In this document: in pieces, positions 27,189-36,973 of the stretch
Layout: each line of letters opens with the position of its first letter
Position numbering within the stretch: the stretch's first letter is position 1
DNA from: Rhizobium esperanzae
Lineage (GTDB): Bacteria; Pseudomonadota; Alphaproteobacteria; Rhizobiales; Rhizobiaceae
DNA: 64,000 nucleotides
Assembly: GCF_014197615.1 (NCBI RefSeq)
Contig: NZ_JACIFY010000006.1
Location: 186,001-250,000 of the forward strand
Direction: 5' to 3'
Position numbers and translations under genes: made by a program
Notes under the pieces: generated by a model
The model's database searches: none
The model's input: only the letters and a program-made list of their open reading frames with translations
Told to the model about the DNA's origin: nothing

Positions 27189-28190
27189 ATGCTCCAAGAA
27201 AAAGACATCCTCCTCGAACTCAAGGACTACTCGATCACCTTCGCGACGCCGGATGGCGAGGTGAAGGCCGTCTCCAACATGAACCTCACCGTCCGGCGCG
27301 GCGAGCGCATCGCCATCGTCGGCGAATCCGGCTCCGGCAAGAGCCAGACCTTCCTCGGCATTATGGGCCTGCTCGCCAAGAATGGCAAAACGACAGGACA
27401 GGCGCTGCTCGAAGGCAAGGACGTGCTGTCGCTGAAGCCGCGCGAACTCGACCAGATCCGCGGCAAGGACATGGCGATGGTTTTCCAGGACCCGATGACC
27501 GCGCTGAACCCGTCGCTGAAGATTTCCCGGCAACTGACGGAACAGCTTGAGGTTCACCGCGGCCTGACGGCGCGCGCTGCCTCCGACGCCGCCCTCGACA
27601 TGCTGAAGCGCGTCGGTATCCCCGATCCCGCGCGGCGCTTCCACCTCTATCCGCATGAGCTCTCCGGCGGCATGCGCCAGCGCATCGTCATCGCCATGGC
27701 CCTGCTCACCAAGCCGAAGCTTCTAATTGCCGACGAACCGACGACCGCGCTCGATGTCACCATTCAGGCGCAGATCCTCGATCTCTTCAACGACCTGACG
27801 GCGGAAATGAACACGGCGCTCATCATGATCACCCATGATCTCGGCGTCGTTGCCGGCCTCGCCGACCGTGTCGCCGTCATGTATGCCGGCCGCATCGTCG
27901 AGGAGGCGCCCGTCGACGAACTTTTCGACAATCCGGCTCACCCTTATACGGCGGCGCTGCATGCCTCGATCCCGCGGCCGGACCAGGATGTCGACGACCT
28001 CGTTGTCATCCCCGGGCGCCCGCCGAACCTGCAGCACCTGCCGAAGGGCTGCAATTTCTCGCCGCGCTGTTCGCAGGTTCAGGACGATTGCATCGACCGT
28101 CCACCGCCGCTCGAAACCCTGGCGTCGCGCCACTGCGCCGCCTGTTATCACCCCTTCCCGCGTCGTGAGGAGTTGCTGAACCATGGCTGA
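27189..28190 (+). CDS. oppD: Oligopeptide ABC transporter ATP-binding protein (OppD type)
   Basis: Cytoplasmic ATPase of 333 residues. Walker [11 protein letters not shown]-loop [13 protein letters not shown], signature LSGGMRQR and Walker [13 protein letters not shown] are intact. The C-terminal oligopeptide-transporter domain has the Cys-rich [15 protein letters not shown] motif that often binds an Fe-S cluster in OppD/DppD. Its end overlaps oppF by 8 bases. Confidence 0.94.
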   Translation: MLQEKDILLELKDYSITFATPDGEVKAVSNMNLTVRRGERIAIVGESGSGKSQTFLGIMGLLAKNGKTTGQALLEGKDVLSLKPRELDQIRGKDMAMVFQDPMTALNPSLKISRQLTEQLEVHRGLTARAASDAALDMLKRVGIPDPARRFHLYPHELSGGMRQRIVIAMALLTKPKLLIADEPTTALDVTIQAQILDLFNDLTAEMNTALIMITHDLGVVAGLADRVAVMYAGRIVEEAPVDELFDNPAHPYTAALHASIPRPDQDVDDLVVIPGRPPNLQHLPKGCNFSPRCSQVQDDCIDRPPPLETLASRHCAACYHPFPRREELLNHG

Positions 28191-29169
28191 CCGGTCGCTT
28201 CTGAGGGTCGAGAACCTGACGACCCAGTTCGAGCTGCCGGCAAAGGGCTTGTTCAAGCCGCCGGTCTTCCTCACCGCCGTCAACAATGTCAGCTTCGATC
28301 TCGCCGAAGGCCGCACGCTCGGCATCGTCGGCGAATCCGGCTGCGGCAAATCCACCCTCGGCCGCTCCATCCTGCGGCTCCTGAAATCGCAGAAGGGCCG
28401 CATCCTCTGGCAGGGCCGCAATCTTCTCGACCTCTCGGAAGAGGAAATGCGCGCGGCGCGCCGCGACATGCAGATCATCTTCCAGGATCCGATCGCCTCG
28501 CTCGACCCGCGCATGACCGTCGGCGACATCATCGCCGAGCCGCTCACCGTCTTTGAGCCGAAGCTTTCGAAGGCCGAGCGCACCGAGCGCGTGCGCGAGA
28601 TCATGAGCGCCGTCGGCCTGGTGCCGGAGATGATCAACCGCTACCCGCACGAATTTTCCGGCGGCCAGGCGCAACGCATCGGCATTGCCCGAGCTGTTGT
28701 CACCAAGCCGAAGCTGATCATCTGCGACGAGCCGGTATCGGCCCTCGACGTCTCGATCCAGGGCCAGGTGATCACGCTTCTGCGCAAGCTGCGCAAGGAA
28801 TTCGGCCTGACGCTGATCTTCATCAGCCACGACCTTTCCGTCGTACGGCTGATCTCCGACGATGTGCTGGTGCTCTATCTCGGCCGCGTGGTGGAAGCGG
28901 GCGACTGCGCCACCGTCTTCGATCACCCCGCCCATCCCTATACACAGGCGCTGTTTTCCGCAGCCCCGATCCCGGATCCGAAGCTCGCACGCCTGCGCAC
29001 CCGCATCCGCCTGCAGGGCGATCCACCCTCGCCGCTCAACCCGCCGAAAGGCTGCGTCTTCTCTCCCCGCTGCTGGAAGGCGACCGATATCTGTCGCACC
29101 GAAATGCCGCCGACCGAGGAGGTCCGTCCCGGCCAGAAGGCGGCCTGCTATCATATGGACAGGCCCTGA
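28183..29169 (+). CDS. oppF: Oligopeptide ABC transporter ATP-binding protein (OppF type)
   Basis: Second ATPase, 328 residues. Walker A GESGCGKSTLGRS, signature FSGGQAQRIGIARA, Walker B LIICDEPVSALDV. The C-terminal extension has the Cys motif GCVFSPRCWKATDIC. It pairs with OppD to power the importer. It is the last gene of the operon. Confidence 0.94.
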   Translation: MADRSLLRVENLTTQFELPAKGLFKPPVFLTAVNNVSFDLAEGRTLGIVGESGCGKSTLGRSILRLLKSQKGRILWQGRNLLDLSEEEMRAARRDMQIIFQDPIASLDPRMTVGDIIAEPLTVFEPKLSKAERTERVREIMSAVGLVPEMINRYPHEFSGGQAQRIGIARAVVTKPKLIICDEPVSALDVSIQGQVITLLRKLRKEFGLTLIFISHDLSVVRLISDDVLVLYLGRVVEAGDCATVFDHPAHPYTQALFSAAPIPDPKLARLRTRIRLQGDPPSPLNPPKGCVFSPRCWKATDICRTEMPPTEEVRPGQKAACYHMDRP

Positions 29170-29279
29170 CCAGACCCGGAGGCAGACCTATTTGGGGGTA
29201 TAAAACCCCTGATAAGAAAGATTTATCCGAGAGCATGCTAATCCTTACCGGCCTGATCATGGGCCTGGGGAACGCATAC

Positions 29280-29621
29280 ATGAAATCGAAACTATCCGGA
29301 TTGATCGCGGTTGCAGCCGCGATTATCGCCGCCTCCGCCGTGCCGTCGCACGCCGAAGATCTGAAGTTCCAGCTCACCAACGGAACCAATTCCGTGCTGA
29401 CCCGCTTCTACAGCTCGCCGGCAGGCGTCGACAGCTGGGAACAAGACGTCTTCGGCGAGGATGTTCTCAATCCGGGTGAAAGCGCGAACATCACCATCGC
29501 CGATGGCCGCACCGTCTGCAAATACGACATGCGCTTCGAATTCGACGAAGATTCCGATCTCGACACCACCGAAGACACGCAGGATCTTTGCCAGCTCGGC
29601 AGCTACACCATCCACGAATAG
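29280..29621 (+). CDS. Small exported protein with acidic C-terminal half
   Basis: A 113-residue protein. Residues 1-24 form a signal peptide (ending VPSHA). The mature part, DLKFQLTNGTNSVLTRFYSS, then VLNPGESANITIADGRTVCKYDMRFEF, looks like a small beta-sandwich with two Cys that could form a disulfide. It is very acidic near the C terminus. The function is unknown. A strong terminator follows. Confidence 0.8.
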   Translation: MKSKLSGLIAVAAAIIAASAVPSHAEDLKFQLTNGTNSVLTRFYSSPAGVDSWEQDVFGEDVLNPGESANITIADGRTVCKYDMRFEFDEDSDLDTTEDTQDLCQLGSYTIHE

Positions 29622-29633
29622 ACATCCTTCTCC

Positions 29634-29670
29634 AAAGCCCGCCTTCGCTTTGTCCGCGAAGGCGGGCTTT
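29634..29670 (+). terminator. Intrinsic terminator, 15-bp stem
   Basis: AAAGCCCGCCTTCGC and GCGAAGGCGGGCTTT pair perfectly around a 7-base loop, then TTCATTT. It begins 12 bases after the stop of the small exported-protein gene. Confidence 0.9.
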
Positions 29671-29792
29671 TCATTTCGCGTTACATCGGCGCTTGTCACC
29701 CCGCCCGGCTCCGCGTATCAGCGGATGAAGCGTCAATTCAAAGCGATAGAGCGTCCTGTTGATCAGCGGCGCTCCGATGCCGGGAGGACAAG

Positions 29793-30713
29793 GTGAGCAG
29801 ACGGTTTCTATCGATCGGTGAATGCATGGTGGAACTCTCGCAGGCGGGCGACGGCCTGCTGCGCAAGGGTTTTGCCGGCGATACCTTCAACACCGCCTGG
29901 TATGCCCGTGCCTGCCTTGCCGCCGACTGGTCGGTCGATTATTTCACTGCGCTTGGCGACGACGCCATGTCGGATGAGATGGTGGCCTTCATCGACAACG
30001 CAGGCATCGGCACGAGCCTCATCCGCCGCATCAAGGGCAAGACGCCCGGCCTCTATATGATCAGCCTGAAGGACGGCGAGCGCTCGTTCAGCTACTGGCG
30101 CGACAATTCGGCCGCCCGCAGCCTTGCCGCCGATCCTGACCACCTGCGCGAGGCGGTCGAGAGCGCCGACGTCGTCTACTTCTCCGGCATCACCCTCGCC
30201 ATTCTTCCGCAGGAAGACGCCGCGACGCTGCTGGCCGAAGTCCGCCGTGCCAAGGCCGCCGGCAAGCTCGTGGTGTTCGACCCGAACATCCGCCCCCGCC
30301 TCTGGGCGAGCTACGACGTGATGCACGCGACGATCAGCGAAGGCGCCCGCTCCTCCGTACTCGTCATGCCGAGCTTCGACGACGAGGCCGCGCATTTCGG
30401 TGACGCCTCCATCGAGGCGACGATCCAGCGCTACCGTGCACTCGGCGCCGTCGACATTGTTGTCAAGAACGGCGCGGACGGCGTCCGATTGAATTTCTCC
30501 GGTGATGAGACCTTCGTTCCGGCCGAAAAAGTGGAGAAGGTGGTCGATACGACAAGTGCCGGCGACAGTTTCAACGGCGCCTTCCTCGCACACTACCTTG
30601 AAACCGGACAAGCAACCGCCGCCGCCGGCTTTGCCGCCGGCGTTGCAGCCCGCGTCGTCAGTGAACACGGCGCGTTGGTGGCAAAGGAAAAACTTGGATT
30701 GAGCGGCCGCTGA
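29793..30713 (+). CDS. kdgK: 2-dehydro-3-deoxygluconokinase-type sugar kinase (PfkB family)
   Basis: ATP-dependent sugar kinase of 306 residues. PfkB features: SIGECMVEL and the GFAGDTFNTAWYARAC substrate site at the N terminus, VVFDPNIRPRLW in the middle, and the ATP/catalytic motif VDTTSAGDSFNGAFLA with the base Asp near the C terminus. KDG is the likely substrate (KdgK subfamily), placing it in the Entner-Doudoroff/uronate route. No uronate genes flank it. Confidence 0.85.
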   Translation: MSRRFLSIGECMVELSQAGDGLLRKGFAGDTFNTAWYARACLAADWSVDYFTALGDDAMSDEMVAFIDNAGIGTSLIRRIKGKTPGLYMISLKDGERSFSYWRDNSAARSLAADPDHLREAVESADVVYFSGITLAILPQEDAATLLAEVRRAKAAGKLVVFDPNIRPRLWASYDVMHATISEGARSSVLVMPSFDDEAAHFGDASIEATIQRYRALGAVDIVVKNGADGVRLNFSGDETFVPAEKVEKVVDTTSAGDSFNGAFLAHYLETGQATAAAGFAAGVAARVVSEHGALVAKEKLGLSGR

Positions 30714-30793
30714 GCCCGCGTATCACGACAGTCCGGCTGTGCGCAAAGCTCTCTCCCCGGTCGACATTTCGCCCCGGTTGAGGGAACTGAAAA

Positions 30794-30985
30794 TCAGGAC
30801 TTCGTCGGCCGATCCGGCCCGCGAACCGCCTCGTCATGATACCAGCAGCTATCGAGCGCCGCATCGCACACCTCAGCGGCCTCGCGTTCCATCAGCCGGG
30901 CGCGTTCGAACCGGTTGGCGCCCCGCGTCGGCGTGACGGGAAACTGGTAGATCGTTGCGGATTCACGATGGAAACCGGTGGGCAT
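30794..30985 (-). CDS. DUF2735 domain protein, divergent from glnII
   Basis: A 63-residue protein beginning MPTGFHRESATIYQFPV, with SCWYHDEAV near the end. This is the DUF2735 pattern, a small rhizobial family often found beside glnII. The start at 30985 is chosen over an ATG 33 bases upstream because family similarity begins at HRESA-IYQFP. The shared upstream region holds NtrC-type sites, so nitrogen control is likely but not shown. Confidence 0.8.
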   Translation of the reverse strand: MPTGFHRESATIYQFPVTPTRGANRFERARLMEREAAEVCDAALDSCWYHDEAVRGPDRPTKS

Positions 30986-31416
30986 GAGATCGCCTCCATT
31001 CAGCTCTCGCATCAACATTCAGCACCGAAACCATAGCACAATGCACATAGTTTATGCAAATTGCACAAATTATATGCATCGATATAGTTATGATTGATCG
31101 ATATGCTGTCCACGTGAGAAGCGTCCGCCTATTTGTTCAACACTTCATCAGTTTAAGCTAACGCCCAAATTTTCATCCGGTTCCAAAGCGGAAAATCTCC
31201 TTTCTTCTTGATGAATCAGCCCTCGGCCGTGCCAAAGACCGTTTTCAAAAACAGAAAAACACAGGTGCCGACCGGCTGATTCGGGATTTTTCCTTAACCG
31301 GGCATCAAACTGGCACGCTACATGCATTAATAGGTGCATCCCCTGGCGGTCGGATGCGTGCATGCGCCGAGATCGTCTCCGGATTTGCTCACCTTCGTAG
31401 CATTGAGAGAGTCACG
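30986..31416. promoter_or_regulatory. glnII control region: sigma-54 promoter and tandem NtrC-type sites
   Basis: The 431-base gap holds a clear -24/-12 promoter, CTGGCACG-CTAC-ATGCA (31310-31325), 92 bases before the glnII ATG. Two 17-bp sites of the form TGCAC-N7-ATGCA lie at 31042-31058 and 31062-31078. They are one base from the NtrC consensus TGCAC-N7-GTGCA, and their centres are exactly 20 bases apart. The enhancer-to-promoter distance is about 240 bases. Known rhizobial glnII genes are NtrC/RpoN dependent. Confidence 0.85.
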
Positions 31417-32457
31417 ATGACAAAATTTAAGCTCGAGTATATTTGGCTCGATGGTTACACTCCGGTCCCGAACCTGCGCGGCAAGACGCAGATCAAGGAA
31501 TTCGACGCATTCCCGACGCTGGAACAGCTTCCGCTCTGGGGCTTTGACGGCTCCTCGACGCAGCAGGCCGAAGGCCGCAGCTCCGATTGCGTGCTGAAGC
31601 CCGTCGCCATCTATCCCGATCCGGCCCGCACCAACGGCGCACTCGTGATGTGCGAAGTCATGATGCCTGATGGCGTCACGCCGCACGCATCCAATGCTCG
31701 CGCCACCATCCTCGACGACGAAGATGCATGGTTCGGCTTCGAGCAGGAATATTTCTTCTACCAGAACGGCCGTCCGCTCGGCTTCCCCGAGCAGGGCTAT
31801 CCGGCTCCGCAGGGCCCCTACTACACCGGCGTCGGCTATTCGAACGTTGGCGACGTCGCCCGCGAAATCGTCGAAGAGCATCTCGATCTCTGCCTCGCTG
31901 CCGGCATCAACCACGAAGGCATCAATGCCGAAGTGGCCAAGGGCCAGTGGGAATTCCAGATTTTCGGCAAGGGCTCCAAGAAGGCCGCCGACCAGATCTG
32001 GATGGCACGCTACCTGCTGCAGCGCCTGACTGAAAAGTACGGCATCGACATCGAGTACCACTGCAAGCCGCTCGGCGACACCGACTGGAACGGTTCGGGC
32101 ATGCACTGCAACTTCTCGACCAAGTACATGCGCGAAGTCGGCGGCAAGGCCTATTTCGAAGCGCTGATGGCGCAGTTCGAAAAGAACCTGATGGACCACA
32201 TCAACGTCTACGGTCCCGACAACGACAAGCGCCTGACCGGCAAGCACGAAACGGCTCCGTGGAACAAGTTCTCCTACGGCGTTGCCGACCGTGGCGCCTC
32301 GATCCGCGTCCCGCATTCCTTCGTCAAGAACGACTACAAGGGCTATCTGGAAGATCGCCGCCCGAACTCGCAGGGCTGCCCCTACCAGATCGCTTCGCAG
32401 GTTCTGAAGACGATCTCGGAAGTTCCGCTAGCCGGTTCCGCTTCCGCTGCCGCCTAA
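31417..32457 (+). CDS. glnII: Glutamine synthetase type II
   Basis: ATP-dependent condensation of glutamate and ammonium; cytosolic eukaryotic-type GSII of 346 residues (GSI would be about 470). Signature parts: YIWLDGYTPVPNLRGKTQI, LPLWGFDGSSTQQA, the metal-ligand stretch WFGFEQEYFFY, and GINAEVAKGQWEFQIF. The ATG at 31417 fits the family start. Unlike GSI it is not adenylylated; control is transcriptional, which fits the sigma-54/NtrC elements upstream. Confidence 0.97.
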   Translation: MTKFKLEYIWLDGYTPVPNLRGKTQIKEFDAFPTLEQLPLWGFDGSSTQQAEGRSSDCVLKPVAIYPDPARTNGALVMCEVMMPDGVTPHASNARATILDDEDAWFGFEQEYFFYQNGRPLGFPEQGYPAPQGPYYTGVGYSNVGDVAREIVEEHLDLCLAAGINHEGINAEVAKGQWEFQIFGKGSKKAADQIWMARYLLQRLTEKYGIDIEYHCKPLGDTDWNGSGMHCNFSTKYMREVGGKAYFEALMAQFEKNLMDHINVYGPDNDKRLTGKHETAPWNKFSYGVADRGASIRVPHSFVKNDYKGYLEDRRPNSQGCPYQIASQVLKTISEVPLAGSASAAA

Positions 32458-32469
32458 CCTCCCAAGCGG

Positions 32470-32488
32470 CGCCGGTCCCCGACCGGCG
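32470..32488 (+). terminator. Hairpin after glnII
   Basis: CGCCGGTC/GACCGGCG stem with a CCC loop, 12 bases after the stop, followed by TCGTCATTCTTCTG. The T tract is weak, so termination is probable but not certain. Confidence 0.6.
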
Positions 32489-32693
32489 TCGTCATTCTTC
32501 TGCCTGAAAACACCGTCGGCCGCTGACATATTCGCGGCGATGAAGCCGCTAGAAGCCTGAAAACATTGGCGTGCGGCTGTAATATTTCCATCATGGTCAT
32601 GCCTCAAAATAGGCAAGCGGGAATCGCCGTTCCGGAACCCCGCTTTGGGGTTGAGCGTTGACAGATCACTGCAACGCGGATGGAAATCACGAC

Positions 32694-33875
32694 ATGCTGC
32701 AACGTCCGGCAAACACTTATAGCGGCGAAAGCTGGGCCAATGCCGCCTCCGCCGGAAAACTGCCGGAACGGCTGGTCATCGTCACCGATGCCTGGCATCC
32801 GCAGGTCAATGGCGTGGTGCGCTCGATCGAAAACACCAATCGCGAGCTGGCAAAGATGGGCGTCGAGGTGTCCATGGTGACGCCGGAGCGCTTCAACAGC
32901 ATCCCCTGCCCGACCTATCCCGAGATCCGCCTGTCGATCGCCGGTTATCGCCGCATTGCCCGCGAGATCGAAAAGCACAATCCCTCCTACGTGCATATCG
33001 CCACCGAAGGCCCGCTCGGGCTGACCGCCCGCCGCTGGTGCCTGAAGAACGGTATGCCGTTTTCGACGAGCTACCACACCCGCTTCCCGGAATATGTCGC
33101 GGCCCGCCTGCCGATCCCGAAGAGCTGGCTCTATTCCTTCGTCCGCTGGTTCCACAATGGTGGCGCCGGCTGCATGGTGGCGACACCGAGCCTTGCGCGC
33201 GAACTGTCGGAAAAAGGCATCCGCAATCTCATGCCCTGGAGCCGCGGCATCGACGCCACTCAGTTCCGTCCGATGGCGCTGGAGGAGAAACCCTTCGGCC
33301 TGCCGCGCCCGATCTTCATGACCGTCGGCCGCGTGGCGCTCGAAAAGAACCTGCCGGCCTTCCTCGATCTCGATCTGCCAGGCTCGAAGGTCGTCGTCGG
33401 CGACGGCCCGGCGCGTGCTGAGCTCGAAAAGCAATATCCCCAAGTCTTCTTCGCCGGTGTGAAGTTCGGCGAGGAACTGGCACAGGCCTATGCCCAGGCC
33501 GACGTCTTCGTCTTTCCCTCGCTCACCGACACTTTCGGCAACACCATTTTGGAAGCGCTGGCATCGGGCGTGCCGGTCGCCGCCTATCCGGTGACCGGCC
33601 CGCTCGACATCATCGGCGAGGACAGCGAGGTCGGTGCGCTCGACATGGACCTGCGCGCCGCCTGCCTCGCCGCCCTCTCCGCTTCGCGCGAGAAGGCGCA
33701 TGCGCTCGCCATGCCATATTCCTGGGAAGCGGCGACGCTGCAGTTCATCAACAACATCCGCGCCGCTAACGGCGTGATCACGCCGAAATGGAAGAAGGCC
33801 TGGCAGTTCGCCAAGTCGCTTCCAAGAAGCAGAAAGCCCGGCGACACCGCCGGGTCTGTCCCGTCTGGGGACTGA
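32694..33875 (+). CDS. Glycosyltransferase family 1/4 (GT-B fold)
   Basis: A 393-residue GT4-like transferase. The N-terminal acceptor domain has LVIVTDAWHPQVNGVVRSIENT, and the C-terminal nucleotide-sugar domain has VGRVALEKNL and the E-x7-E motif region PSLTDTFGNTILEALASGVP. It resembles proteins annotated as GDP-mannose-dependent alpha-mannosyltransferases (MgtA/PimB-like), which glycosylate lipids in other bacteria. The sugar and acceptor here are unknown. The ATG at 32694 was preferred to an in-frame TTG at 32658. Confidence 0.88.
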   Translation: MLQRPANTYSGESWANAASAGKLPERLVIVTDAWHPQVNGVVRSIENTNRELAKMGVEVSMVTPERFNSIPCPTYPEIRLSIAGYRRIAREIEKHNPSYVHIATEGPLGLTARRWCLKNGMPFSTSYHTRFPEYVAARLPIPKSWLYSFVRWFHNGGAGCMVATPSLARELSEKGIRNLMPWSRGIDATQFRPMALEEKPFGLPRPIFMTVGRVALEKNLPAFLDLDLPGSKVVVGDGPARAELEKQYPQVFFAGVKFGEELAQAYAQADVFVFPSLTDTFGNTILEALASGVPVAAYPVTGPLDIIGEDSEVGALDMDLRAACLAALSASREKAHALAMPYSWEAATLQFINNIRAANGVITPKWKKAWQFAKSLPRSRKPGDTAGSVPSGD

Positions 33876-33938
33876 TTGCGCTTGCGAGATTTTCGCGGCT
33901 TAGCCGCTGAGATCACGATAAACGTGGCCGTGCTTGGG

Positions 33939-34112
33939 CCACCCCCCTCTGCCCTGCCGGGCATCTCCCCCACAAGGGTGGAGATCGGCAAGAAGCTATG
34001 CCTCGCCCCAATTTTACGATCCACGTGACGGCCAGTTGTTTGGGGAAGCCATCACGTCCAGCCAATCTCCCTCCTTGTGGGGGAGATGCCCGGCAGGGCA
34101 GAGGGGGGTGGC
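33939..34112. repeat. RIME-like inverted repeat
   Basis: Two arms of about 50 bases, 33939-33990 and 34061-34112, are inverted copies of each other with a few differences (CCACCCCCCTCTGCCCTGCC versus its complement). They enclose about 70 bases. The layout is that of rhizobial intergenic mosaic/palindromic elements. It sits between the convergent glycosyltransferase and der genes and could also act as a two-way transcription stop. Confidence 0.75.
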
Positions 34113-34165
34113 CACACGACGGCGCAACAATGCCGCGCAAGCCCCCAACCGGCATCCCTTAAACC

Positions 34166-35587
34166 CTACGTCCGCCTCTTCTTGCCTTCAAACGGATTGT
34201 CGGCTGAGCGGAAATGGATGCGGATCGGCACGCTCGGCATGTCGAAATCGTTGCGCAGCCCGTTGATCAGATAGCGCGTATAGGATTCCGGCAGTGCGTC
34301 CGAGCGGGTGCAGGAGATCATGAAGGCCGGCGGACGGGCCTTGACCTGCGTCATGTATTTCAGCTTGATGCGGCGGCCGGACACGGCCGGTGGCGGATGC
34401 TGGATCTGCTGCGTCTCCAGCCAGCGGTTGAGCCGTGCCGTCGAGATGCGCTTGTTCCAGACCCTGTCGGTGTCGATGATCGACTGCATCAGCTTGTCGA
34501 GGCCCCAGCCGGTCTGGCCGGAGATCGGTACGGCGCGGATGCCGCGCGCCTGCGGCAGCAGCCGGTCGGTCTTTTCGCGCAGATCCGCCAGCACCGCCTG
34601 GCGGTCTTCGATCATATCCCACTTGTTGAAAGCGAGCACGGCCGCGCGGCCCTCGCGCAGCACCAGGTCGACGATCTGCAGGTCCTGCTTCTCGAAGGGG
34701 ATCGTCGCGTCGAAGACGATGACGACGGTTTCGGCGAAGCGGATGGCGCGCAGCGCGTCGGCGACGGAAAGCTTCTCCAGCTTTTCGGTCACCCGCGCCT
34801 TGCGGCGCATGCCTGCCGTGTCGAACATCTTGATGGTGCGGCCGCGCCAATCCCATTCGACCGAGATGGAATCGCGGGTGATGCCGGCCTCCGGCCCGGT
34901 CAGCAGCCGGTCTTCGCCGAGGAAACGGTTGATCAGCGTCGACTTGCCGGCATTCGGCCGGCCGACGATCGCCACCCGGAGCGGCTTGGTGTCGTCATAG
35001 ACGGGCTCTTCATCCTCGTCGTCACCCTCGCCCTCAGCCTGGGACACGTCGACGTCGGTGACGGCAACATCCTCCTTGGCATAGGCCCGGTCCTTGCCGA
35101 TCGCCTCGACGATCGCGTCGCGCAGATCAAGCATGCCCTGCCCGTGTTCGGCCGAGATCGGCGTCGGTTCGCCGAGGCCGAGCGTATAGGCGTCATAGAA
35201 GCCGCTGTCGGAGCCGCGCGCTTCGGACTTGTTGGCGACGAGCACCACCGGCTTGCCGCGCCGGCGCAGCATTTCGGCAAGCGCGGTATCGACAGGCGTC
35301 AGTCCATTCTTGGCGTCGACGACGAAAAGCGAAAGATCGGCCTCGTCAATTGCCGCTTCCGTCTGGGCGCGCATACGGCCTTGCAGACTTTCCTCGTCCG
35401 CCTCTTCGAGGCCGGCCGTGTCGATGATCGTGAAGGTCAGGCCCATCAGCCGCGCATCGCCCGGCCGGCGGTCACGCGTCACGCCAGGCGTGTCGTCGAC
35501 AAGCGCCAGCTTCTTTCCGACCAGGCGGTTGAAAAGCGTCGATTTACCGACATTCGGACGACCGACGATCGCGACCGTGAAACTCAT
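34166..35587 (-). CDS. der: Ribosome assembly GTPase Der (EngA)
   Basis: Essential double-GTPase for 50S maturation, 473 residues. Two G domains are seen: [14 protein letters not shown] with [12 protein letters not shown] (about residues 9-165) and [14 protein letters not shown] with [11 protein letters not shown] (about 205-380). A C-terminal KH-like domain follows ([17 protein letters not shown]). An acidic linker ([13 protein letters not shown]) lies between the G domains. It is transcribed after the YfgM-like gene with 16 bases between them. Confidence 0.97.
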   Translation of the reverse strand: MSFTVAIVGRPNVGKSTLFNRLVGKKLALVDDTPGVTRDRRPGDARLMGLTFTIIDTAGLEEADEESLQGRMRAQTEAAIDEADLSLFVVDAKNGLTPVDTALAEMLRRRGKPVVLVANKSEARGSDSGFYDAYTLGLGEPTPISAEHGQGMLDLRDAIVEAIGKDRAYAKEDVAVTDVDVSQAEGEGDDEDEEPVYDDTKPLRVAIVGRPNAGKSTLINRFLGEDRLLTGPEAGITRDSISVEWDWRGRTIKMFDTAGMRRKARVTEKLEKLSVADALRAIRFAETVVIVFDATIPFEKQDLQIVDLVLREGRAAVLAFNKWDMIEDRQAVLADLREKTDRLLPQARGIRAVPISGQTGWGLDKLMQSIIDTDRVWNKRISTARLNRWLETQQIQHPPPAVSGRRIKLKYMTQVKARPPAFMISCTRSDALPESYTRYLINGLRNDFDMPSVPIRIHFRSADNPFEGKKRRT

Positions 35588-35603
35588 TCTTTTTCCTTAA
35601 AAC

Positions 35604-36287
35604 TCAGCCCTGCGCGGCGGGTGCCTTGCCGGATGCGGCAATGAGATCAAGCATCATATGCGCACGATTGCCGACATTGCGCGGGCTGTCGGTATCGTCA
35701 ACGATCGACTGGAACCATTGGCGCGCCTGCGTCATATTGCCGGCCTTGTAGGCGGCAAGGCCGAGCGCCTCGCGCGCCGAATGGCGGAAGGCGTTGCCGG
35801 GCACGGCCATTTCCTCGATCGCCGCCGAAACCTGCTCGTAAGAGCCGTTTTCGATCAACAGCCAGCCGGCGCGCATTTTGGCGGCATCGCGCACGGCAGC
35901 CGGAACGCCATTGTCCTTGCCGATCTCGTTGAAGGCGGCGATCGCCGCAGCCGCATCACCCTTCTGCGCCTGGACGGTCGCTGCCCGCATGCGCGCCAGC
36001 ACCGGATAGGCGCCATGGCCTTCCTTCTCCAGCTTGTCGAGCGCGGCCAGCGCCTCGTCGTTCTTGTTCTCGTCAGCAAGCTTCATCGCCGCCAGGAACT
36101 GATCGCCAGCGCTGGAGGAGCGGTTGTCGTCCCAATATTCATAGAGAACCTTGCCGGCGGTGCCGGCGACGATCAGGATGGCGACGACGATGATATAACG
36201 GCCGAAGCGGCGCCAGACGCCCTTCATCTGGTCGGACCGTAATTCCTCATTGACTTCACGGATGAAGCTGTCGTCGTTGAATGCCAT
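35604..36287 (-). CDS. YfgM-like TPR membrane-anchored protein
   Basis: A 227-residue protein: N-terminal cytosolic stretch, one membrane helix at about residues 30-50 (YIIVVAILIVAGTAGKVLYEY), then TPR-like helical repeats facing the periplasm. This matches YfgM/ancillary SecYEG translocon subunit-type proteins. The E. coli yfgM gene is also in the neighbourhood of der, which supports the call. Confidence 0.88.
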   Translation of the reverse strand: MAFNDDSFIREVNEELRSDQMKGVWRRFGRYIIVVAILIVAGTAGKVLYEYWDDNRSSSAGDQFLAAMKLADENKNDEALAALDKLEKEGHGAYPVLARMRAATVQAQKGDAAAAIAAFNEIGKDNGVPAAVRDAAKMRAGWLLIENGSYEQVSAAIEEMAVPGNAFRHSAREALGLAAYKAGNMTQARQWFQSIVDDTDSPRNVGNRAHMMLDLIAASGKAPAAQG

Positions 36288-36388
36288 TCTCGTCTCCGGC
36301 CGCGGAAATACTCACACTATGCATAACGCATATTGTCGGGCCTTCTACCCCATTTTGCCGCCGTTGTAAGGGGGATGTGAAAGATTCA

Positions 36389-36973
36389 CTACATAACGAG
36401 CGGCGAAACCCCGATCAGCCATTCGTGCAGCTTCCAGATGATCAGCACCCAGGCGACGATGCCGATGACGACGGCATAGAGATCGTATTTCGCCGAGACG
36501 AAAGGCCGGAGCGTGATATCCCCCGCCCGCTGCCGCCGTTTGAGCGAAATGCGCAGGATCACGCCCCAGGCGAGGAAGGCCGCAAACAGCAGCACCGACG
36601 ACGTCTCGCCATTGGCGAGCAGATGCGCCAGCGCCCAGATCTTCACCGACAGCACCATCGGATGTTTTGTCTTGGTCGCGATGTGCCCCGCCGGCAGCAG
36701 CGAAGCGACGAGACAGATCATCGCGATCAGCATCAGCGTGATCGTGATATGCGCCATCCAGACCGGCGGATTGTAGAGCATGCCGGTCACCTGTCGGGCC
36801 TGCCCGAAACCGTAGATCAACAGGATCAGCGTGAGGATGCTCGCAACCGAATAGCCGGCCCGCCAGCCATTCTCGCCGAGGCTTGCAATCATCGAGCGGC
36901 GAAAGCCCGGAGCCACCACCCGCACCAAATGCACCCCGAGAAAAAGTACGATGCCGACGATAAGCAATGTCAT
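36389..36973 (-). CDS. NnrU family membrane protein
   Basis: A 194-residue protein with about five membrane segments. The NnrU pattern is seen in LGVHLVRVVAPGFR, WRAGYSVASILTLILLIYGFGQAR and KHPMVLSVKIWALAHLLANGETSS. NnrU was first linked to nitric oxide reductase expression, and related proteins include isoprenoid/carotenoid-type isomerases (Z-ISO). No denitrification genes are adjacent, so the role is open. Confidence 0.88.
   Translation of the reverse strand: MTLLIVGIVLFLGVHLVRVVAPGFRRSMIASLGENGWRAGYSVASILTLILLIYGFGQARQVTGMLYNPPVWMAHITITLMLIAMICLVASLLPAGHIATKTKHPMVLSVKIWALAHLLANGETSSVLLFAAFLAWGVILRISLKRRQRAGDITLRPFVSAKYDLYAVVIGIVAWVLIIWKLHEWLIGVSPLVM

Noticed and set aside
31180..31310. 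Additional NtrC-type sites nearer the glnII promoter
   Set aside because: Only weak half-site matches were found; the two sites at 31042 and 31062 fit much better.
33930..34160. Possible CRISPR or insertion-sequence end
   Set aside because: Only two inverted arms are present, with no direct repeat-spacer series and no transposase gene; the sequence fits a rhizobial intergenic palindrome.
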